NCBI GenBank assembly: GCA_030601605.1 | Contig: JAUVTI010000124.1 | Span: 1-6,015 of the forward strand | From: Gemmatimonadales bacterium | Lineage (GTDB): Bacteria > Gemmatimonadota > Gemmatimonadetes > Gemmatimonadales > GWC2-71-9 | Direction of reading: 5' to 3' | Length of the DNA stretch: 6,015 bases | Shown: piece by piece, positions 1 to 3,305 of the stretch | How positions within the stretch are numbered: the stretch's first letter is position 1 | How the letters are laid out: every line of letters starts with the position of its first letter | Program-made: the position numbers and the translations under genes | Notes under the pieces: generated by a model | What the model saw: the letters and a program-made list of their open reading frames with translations, nothing else | Databases searched by the model: none | Told to the model about the DNA's origin: nothing

Positions 1-290
1 GGCCTGGTCGTGCCCATCTTTCCCTCCAGCTGCCTGATGTTCACGTCCCGGTCCTCGAGGCACACCCCCAGCCACATGTTGCGGCCCTTCTTGTCGCGCA
101 GGAAGAGGTTCTTGGTGTGCGCCCCCTCGACCGGGCCGCGCACCCGCTTGGCCTCCTCCACCGTGAAGACCGGAGGGTGGTGCACCGTGCTGGTGGCAAT
201 CCCGAGCGCCTCCCGCCGCCTGAAGAGGTCATCAGGGGTCGCGGGGATGCTCCCGTCCGCGAGCTTCCCGTCGTGGGGTAGGTCCGTCAC
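1..290 (-). CDS. Prolyl-tRNA editing (YbaK/PrdX-type) deacylase, 3' part missing
   Basis: A free-standing aminoacyl-tRNA deacylase of the YbaK/ProRS-associated family (PrdX, also called ProXp-ala). Known members act in the cytoplasm and hydrolyse alanine wrongly attached to tRNA-Pro. Seen in the sequence: about 96 N-terminal codons that run off the left edge. They include TPDDLFRRREALGI, the HHPPVFTVEEAK segment and the family signature GAHTKNLFLRDKK, whose lysine lies in the editing pocket in characterised relatives, then MWLGVCLEDRDVNIRQL. I chose the GTG at 290-288 because GAGG lies 5 nt upstream. A TTG at 317-315 in the same frame is possible and would add nine residues; an in-frame TGA closes the frame further upstream (345-347). 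The gene is divergent from the ribonuclease gene. The family assignment is strong. The exact substrate (Ala, Cys or other) cannot be fixed without the C-terminal half. Confidence 0.88.
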   Translation of the reverse strand, partial: MTDLPHDGKLADGSIPATPDDLFRRREALGIATSTVHHPPVFTVEEAKRVRGPVEGAHTKNLFLRDKKGRNMWLGVCLEDRDVNIRQLEGKMGTTR

Positions 291-604
291 GGTGCCCTCG
301 TCTGCCGGCTCGACCAACCAAACGTACGTCCCAGTTGACGTAACTCAAGGTCCTATCTATCCTTACGACACCATGTTGCAGCACCACTTGAGTGTGGCTT
401 CAACGTCTCCGGTTGTCGGGGGGCCTTTGGCGCCAGCGCCGGCACCCGGAGTTGAGCAGTTAGTTCGCATAAACCGCAGAGGGGCGACATCCTGGTCCGA
501 CCGGGCCTTGGAGCCGCCACTCCACAGACATGGGCTCGGCGCGACGGCCGCGAGGGAAAGCTCTTCCGCTCGACGACCGATCGTGGGAGCCAGGGTAAGG
601 GAAG
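291..604. other. Divergent intergenic region and long ribonuclease leader
   Basis: No gene is supported in these 314 bases. Open frames crossing it give low-complexity Arg/Ser/Pro-rich peptides with no recognisable family, so they are taken as chance. It holds one good rightward promoter (335-363). Three ACGT cores lie at 322-325, 326-329 and 338-341, the first two forming the palindrome ACGTACGT. From about 370 to 604 lies a GC-rich leader that can form short hairpins, for example TGGAG at 509-513 with CTCCA at 520-524. I see no tRNA, riboswitch or known RNA motif. Confidence 0.6.
335..363 (+). promoter_or_regulatory. Sigma70-like promoter for the ribonuclease-rplU-rpmA operon
   Basis: TTGACG (335-340, five of six consensus bases), a 17-nt spacer and TATCCT (358-363, four of six). 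This is the best promoter match between the divergent genes. It would start transcription near 370 and leave a leader of about 235 nt before the ribonuclease start. Confidence 0.5.
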
Positions 605-607
605 TTG
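591..607 (+). promoter_or_regulatory. Ribosome binding region and TTG start of the ribonuclease gene
   Basis: The start is fixed by an in-frame TAA at 596-598, only two codons upstream of TTG 605-607. No ATG or GTG replaces it, and the family N-terminus MKREILIN begins exactly at this TTG. AAGGGA (597-602) is a fair Shine-Dalgarno match but is only 2 nt from the start. CAGGG (591-595), 9 nt away, is the better-spaced alternative. The TTG start and imperfect spacing suggest modest initiation. Confidence 0.65.
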
Positions 608-2143
608 AAACGCGAGATTCTCATCAACGCCGGCCAGCGCGAGACGCGTGTGGCCATACTGGAGGACGACTGCCTAGTCGAACTGCTTCATGATCGACCG
701 GAGCTTCGGCGCACAGTAGGGAACATCTACCTCGGCAAGGTCGATGCGGTCTTGCCGGGCATGCAGGCGGCATTCGTCAACATAGGGTTCGAAAAGAGCG
801 CCTTCCTTCACGCCTCCGACCTCGTCGAGCCGGACGAGGACTCGGTTGACGATGACGGGCGTCCGGCGCGCAACAACCGCAACAACCGCGGTATCCCCAA
901 CATTCAGGACCTCGTCAAGCGGAACCAGTCGATCCTGGTGCAGGTCACCAAGGAGCCGATAAGCACCAAGGGTCCGCGCGTCACCCGGCAGATCTCACTG
1001 GCCGGCCGCTTCCTGGTGTACATGCCGTTCGCCTCCAAGGTCGGGGTGAGTCGCAAGATCGACAGCCGCGAGGAGCGCAGCCGCCTGAGGGAGATGCTCT
1101 CCGGGATGATGGCGAAGGAGTCCGGCGGCGTGATCGTGCGGACGGTGGCCGAGGACCTGACTGAAGGGCTGGTGAAGCGGGAGCTCAAGTCGCTCATCGC
1201 GCAGTGGAAGAAGATCAAGCGCAAGGCCCACTTCGTGCGGCTTCGCGTGCCAACTCTGGTGCACGAGGAGACGTCCCTCACGAGCGGCATCACGCGGGAC
1301 CTCCTCAGCGACAAGGTGGACGGGGTGATCGTCGACTCCAAGGAGGTGTTCGACGAGATCCGGCGCTACCTCAAGGAGGTGGATCCCGATCTGGTGAACC
1401 GGGTGACCCAGTACAAGGAGCCCGCCCCGCTGTTCGACGGGTACGATCTGGAGACGGAGATCCGCGAGCTGTTCGACAAGCGGGTGGACCTCCCGACGGG
1501 CGGGTACCTGATCATCGAGCCCACCGAGGCGCTCGTGTCGATCGACGTGAACACGGGCCGGTACACCGGCAAGCACGATCCCGAGAAGACGATACTGCGC
1601 ACCAACCTCGAGGCCGCGCGGGAGATCGCGCGTCAGGTGCGGCTGCGCGACCTGGGCGGGATCATCGTAATCGACTTCATAGACATGGAGTCGCAGCGGA
1701 ACCGGGACAAGGTGCTGCATGAGCTGCGCAACCATCTGGGCCGGGACCGGGCCCGCACCCGGGCTTTCCAGGTATCCCAGCTGGGCCTGATCGAGATGAC
1801 GCGCCAGCGGGTGCGGCCGTCTCTGTGGGACACCATGGCCGACGACTGCCCATCCTGTGGCGGGACCGGGCGGGTGTTCCGGCCGGAGGTGGTCGTGCGC
1901 CGGCTCGAACGGACGCTCGCGCGGGTGGCGGGGGACAAGAGCGAGCGCCGCATGGCCGTGCGGGTGCACCCGGAGGTCGCCCTCTACCTGATGGAGCAGG
2001 AGCCGAACTTCCTGAAGGAGCTGTCGCGCAGCACCGGCATCGACCTGGAGCTGAGGGACGATCCGATCACCCGGATCGACGACTTCCGCCTCGTGGCCCA
2101 GCCAGCCGGGCGCGACGTGACGGACCGCTACGCGGTGGCTTGA
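605..2143 (+). CDS. rng: Ribonuclease E/G family endoribonuclease (RNase G size)
   Basis: A single-strand-specific, 5'-monophosphate-stimulated endoribonuclease for mRNA decay and rRNA/tRNA maturation. At 512 aa it is close to E. coli RNase G and lacks the long C-terminal scaffold of RNase E. The N-terminus MKREILIN and KVDAVLPGMQAAFVNIG are family-typical. The S1 domain (about 37-125) carries an acidic, Asn/Arg-rich insert at about 80-100, then KGPRVTRQISLAGRFLVYMP (122-141). R179-T180 match the 5'-phosphate sensor pair (R169-T170 in E. coli RNase E). The metal-binding catalytic aspartates are D314 (SIDVNTG) and D357 (VIDFIDM), 43 residues apart as in E. coli. The zinc-link CPSCGG has C415 and C418, and a small C-terminal domain follows. 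All key residues are intact. It is first in an operon with rplU and rpmA, an order also known in actinobacteria. The start is TTG, forced by an upstream in-frame stop. Confidence 0.97.
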   Translation: MKREILINAGQRETRVAILEDDCLVELLHDRPELRRTVGNIYLGKVDAVLPGMQAAFVNIGFEKSAFLHASDLVEPDEDSVDDDGRPARNNRNNRGIPNIQDLVKRNQSILVQVTKEPISTKGPRVTRQISLAGRFLVYMPFASKVGVSRKIDSREERSRLREMLSGMMAKESGGVIVRTVAEDLTEGLVKRELKSLIAQWKKIKRKAHFVRLRVPTLVHEETSLTSGITRDLLSDKVDGVIVDSKEVFDEIRRYLKEVDPDLVNRVTQYKEPAPLFDGYDLETEIRELFDKRVDLPTGGYLIIEPTEALVSIDVNTGRYTGKHDPEKTILRTNLEAAREIARQVRLRDLGGIIVIDFIDMESQRNRDKVLHELRNHLGRDRARTRAFQVSQLGLIEMTRQRVRPSLWDTMADDCPSCGGTGRVFRPEVVVRRLERTLARVAGDKSERRMAVRVHPEVALYLMEQEPNFLKELSRSTGIDLELRDDPITRIDDFRLVAQPAGRDVTDRYAVA

Positions 2144-2148
2144 GGACC

Positions 2149-2177
2149 TTGACCCAACCTCCTGCCCTGGGTAAAGT
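2149..2177 (+). promoter_or_regulatory. Internal promoter immediately before rplU, possibly leaderless
   Basis: TTGACC (2149-2154, five of six), a 17-nt spacer and TAAAGT (2172-2177, four of six) lie in the 42-nt gap between the ribonuclease stop and rplU. Only 8 nt separate the -10 box from the rplU ATG at 2186, so transcription would begin at or within 1-2 nt of the start codon. No Shine-Dalgarno sequence precedes rplU, which fits a leaderless mRNA. Confidence 0.5.
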
Positions 2178-2185
2178 TAGCGTCT

Positions 2186-2503
2186 ATGTCATACGCGATT
2201 TTCAAGGCTGCCGGGCAGCAATTCCGCGCCGAGGAGGGTGTCACGCTGCGGGTTCCCAAGCTGAGCGGGGATCCGGGCGCCAAGATCACCTTCGACGAGG
2301 TCCTGCTCTCCAGTGACGGCAAGAAGGTCAAGGCCGGCCAGCCCACCTTGAAGGGTGCCAAGGTGGTCGGTGAGATCGTGCGTCACGGGCGAGGCGACAA
2401 GATCTACGTCTTCCGGTTCAAGCGGCGCAAGAACCAGCGGTGCAAGACGGGCCACCGGCAGGACTTCACCGAGATCAAGATCACCGACCTAAAGCTCGGG
2501 TAG
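2186..2503 (+). CDS. rplU: 50S ribosomal protein L21
   Basis: Large-subunit protein bL21, which binds 23S rRNA and takes part in early 50S assembly. The product is 105 aa, normal for the family (103 in E. coli). The order of conserved segments is as expected: an AIFKAAGQQFRAEEG N-terminus, VPKLSGDPGAKITFDEVLL in the middle, GAKVVGEIVRHGRGDKIYVF, then the basic RNA-binding segment FKRRKNQRCKTGHRQ (78-92) and a TEIKITDL end. The ATG at 2186 gives the usual start. There is no clear Shine-Dalgarno match upstream, but a -10-like box lies 8 nt before the ATG. It starts 42 nt after the ribonuclease gene and ends 4 nt before rpmA. Confidence 0.98.
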   Translation: MSYAIFKAAGQQFRAEEGVTLRVPKLSGDPGAKITFDEVLLSSDGKKVKAGQPTLKGAKVVGEIVRHGRGDKIYVFRFKRRKNQRCKTGHRQDFTEIKITDLKLG

Positions 2504-2507
2504 GGAT
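2501..2507 (+). promoter_or_regulatory. Ribosome binding site of rpmA overlapping the rplU stop
   Basis: TAGGGAT includes the rplU stop TAG and a GGGA core just before the rpmA ATG (2508). The overlap of stop and binding site suggests translational coupling, which would help keep L21 and L27 equimolar. Confidence 0.5.
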
Positions 2508-2777
2508 ATGGCTCATAAGAAGGGCGTCGGCTCCAGCCGCAACGGGCGTGACTCCAAGGCGAAGTTCCTCGGTGTGAAGCGCTTTGGAGGTGAGGCGGTG
2601 CGGGCGGGGAACATCCTCGTGCGGCAGCGTGGCACCAAGTTCCATCCGGGCAAGAACGTGCGGCGCGGCAGGGACGACACCCTGTTCACGGTCGTGGACG
2701 GCGTCGTGAAGTTCGAGCATCACAACAAGAAACGCTTCAAGGTGAGCGTGTACCCTTTGGAGGCCATGGCGTCATAG
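2508..2777 (+). CDS. rpmA: 50S ribosomal protein L27
   Basis: Large-subunit protein bL27, whose N-terminal tail reaches the peptidyl-transferase centre and helps place tRNA ends. The product is 89 aa (85 in E. coli). It starts MAHKKGVGSSRNGRDS and continues with KFLGVKRFGGEAVRAGNILV and the signature RGTKFHPG (41-48), then GRDDTLF and the DGVVKFE strand. The N-terminus begins directly at the mature sequence, so the cleavable extension found in Firmicutes L27 is absent. It lies 4 nt after rplU and very probably shares its transcript. The usual next gene, obg, is not found; a strong inverted repeat follows 22 nt after the stop. Confidence 0.98.
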   Translation: MAHKKGVGSSRNGRDSKAKFLGVKRFGGEAVRAGNILVRQRGTKFHPGKNVRRGRDDTLFTVVDGVVKFEHHNKKRFKVSVYPLEAMAS

Positions 2778-2799
2778 GCCGAACTGGAACACGGGAATT

Positions 2800-2839
2800 C
2801 GAACGGCGGCGGGTCTCGAGCGAGACCCGCCGCCGTTCG
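2800..2839. terminator. Perfect 19-bp inverted repeat, probable bidirectional terminator
   Basis: The arms 2800-2818 and 2821-2839 are exact reverse complements with only AG between them. As RNA the innermost pairs would open to a small loop, leaving about 17-18 very GC-rich pairs. There is no clear T tract on the plus side and only a weak one on the minus side. It lies between the convergent rpmA and lipoprotein genes, so it could end transcripts from both. Confidence 0.7.
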
Positions 2840-2849
2840 CCTTGCCGGA

Positions 2850-2900
2850 GGGGGTGGCAGGGCACACCCTGCTGCGGAGCGGCGAACCAGCGCCGCCCCC
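2850..2900. repeat. Second intergenic stem structure near the lipoprotein stop
   Basis: Positions 2850-2858 pair with 2892-2900 over nine positions with one T/G wobble on the plus strand. They enclose a small hairpin with GCAGGG (2857-2862), loop CACA and CCCTGC (2867-2872), which overlaps the outer stem at its base. It lies just downstream of the minus-strand lipoprotein gene and may help stop or protect that transcript. With such GC content, chance pairing is possible. Confidence 0.3.
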
Positions 2901-2925
2901 ACAGGGACTCAGTGGACTGCTGCGC

Positions 2926-3168
2926 TCAGGGAGCGGACACCGGGACGCACTGCGTCCGCTGCCGCTCCAGCATCTGACGCTGGCCGTTGACTCCGGTAAC
3001 GATCACCGTGTCCATCACGGTCACGGCCCCGTTCGGGCAGTTCATCCGGCTCAGCTGCTGCCCGTAAGCGAATTGGTCCCGTTTTGCGGCGCAGCCGGTG
3101 GCCAGGCTGGCCAGGAGAACGATGGCTCCGGCCGCAAGTGCCAGTCTCTGTCCGCGAATCTTGGTAAT
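2926..3168 (-). CDS. Small probable lipoprotein, non-canonical or disrupted start
   Basis: I do not recognise the family. The frame encodes a basic start (TKIRGQR), a hydrophobic stretch LALAAGAIVLLASLATGC and a lipobox LATGC with the lipidated Cys at residue 26, then a 54-residue polar domain with two more cysteines (C44 in MNCPNG, C74 in RTQCVP) that could form a disulfide. This is a textbook type II signal peptide, so an exported, membrane-anchored product is likely. The problem is the start: between the upstream in-frame TGA (3202-3204) and the signal peptide there is no ATG, GTG or TTG. ATT 3168 (or ATC 3171), 8 (or 5) nt after a run of six G, could initiate. Alternatively, one G fewer in that run would join the frame to GTG 3205 or TTG 3184. 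The coordinates assume ATT and give 80 aa. The gene is divergent from the large regulator. Confidence 0.6.
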   Translation of the reverse strand: MTKIRGQRLALAAGAIVLLASLATGCAAKRDQFAYGQQLSRMNCPNGAVTVMDTVIVTGVNGQRQMLERQRTQCVPVSAP

Positions 3169-3227
3169 GATGGTCGCCCCCCAATCCCCGCTTGACTTGA
3201 CTCACAACCTCTTGGGCGCACCTTTTG

Positions 3228-3257
3228 TTTACACGCGACTCGTTAGAGAAGCGTGAA
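3228..3257 (-). promoter_or_regulatory. Weak candidate promoter for the small lipoprotein
   Basis: Reading leftward, TTCACG (3257-3252, four of six) and TGTAAA (3233-3228, four of six) are separated by 18 nt. Transcription would start near 3221, leaving a leader of about 50 nt. The -35 part overlaps the first copy of the 11-bp repeat, so a repeat-binding protein could affect it. The match is only moderate. Confidence 0.22.
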
Positions 3258-3274
3258 ATAACTGTGAACTAACG
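3241..3274. repeat. Inverted repeat flanking the direct repeat
   Basis: CGTTAG (3241-3246) and CTAACG (3269-3274) are exact reverse complements with 22 nt between them, and they bracket most of the direct repeat. The spacing could suit a dimeric regulator or may be chance. It is immediately followed by the 8-bp palindrome AACGCGTT (3271-3278). Confidence 0.25.
3253..3273 (+). repeat. 11-bp-period direct repeat upstream of the BTAD regulator
   Basis: GTGAAATAAC (3253-3262) and GTGAACTAAC (3264-3273) match at nine of ten positions and start 11 bp apart, about one helical turn. Characterised SARP/AfsR-type regulators bind direct repeats with an 11-bp period near promoters. The repeat ends 32 bp before the start codon of a protein with that DNA-binding fold, so it is a candidate autoregulatory site. 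Confidence 0.4.
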
Positions 3275-3305
3275 CGTTCCAAGCGAGCGAGACTGCCCTA
3301 GACAA

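Noticed and set aside
451..474. TTGAGC with CATAAA as a second ribonuclease promoter
   Set aside because: The spacing is only about 10 nt, too short for a sigma70 promoter.
455..604. Possible tRNA or small RNA gene in the leader (GTTCGCATAAAC resembles a T arm)
   Set aside because: There is no matching T-stem complement, acceptor stem or anticodon arm around it.
10..693. Plus-strand open frame of 227 codons across the left end
   Set aside because: It is antisense to the clear editing-deacylase frame at 1-290, crosses the promoter and leader, and overlaps the ribonuclease start. Its product is Ser/Arg/Pro-rich with no family features.
995..1969. Minus-strand open frame of 324 codons inside the ribonuclease gene
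   Set aside because: It is His/Leu/Val-rich with no recognisable motif, and lies opposite a highly conserved gene. Such long antisense frames are expected in high-GC DNA.
3192..3202. Tandem TTGACT boxes as a -35 element for the regulator
   Set aside because: Neither copy has a reasonable -10 box 16-18 nt downstream, so no rightward promoter could be supported.
2909..3205. Minus-strand GTG-started frame of 98 codons
   Set aside because: Beyond its first few codons the frame gives a charged peptide with no family features. The overlapping frame holds a full lipoprotein signal. The GTG may still be the real start if the homopolymer at 3177-3182 is one base too long.
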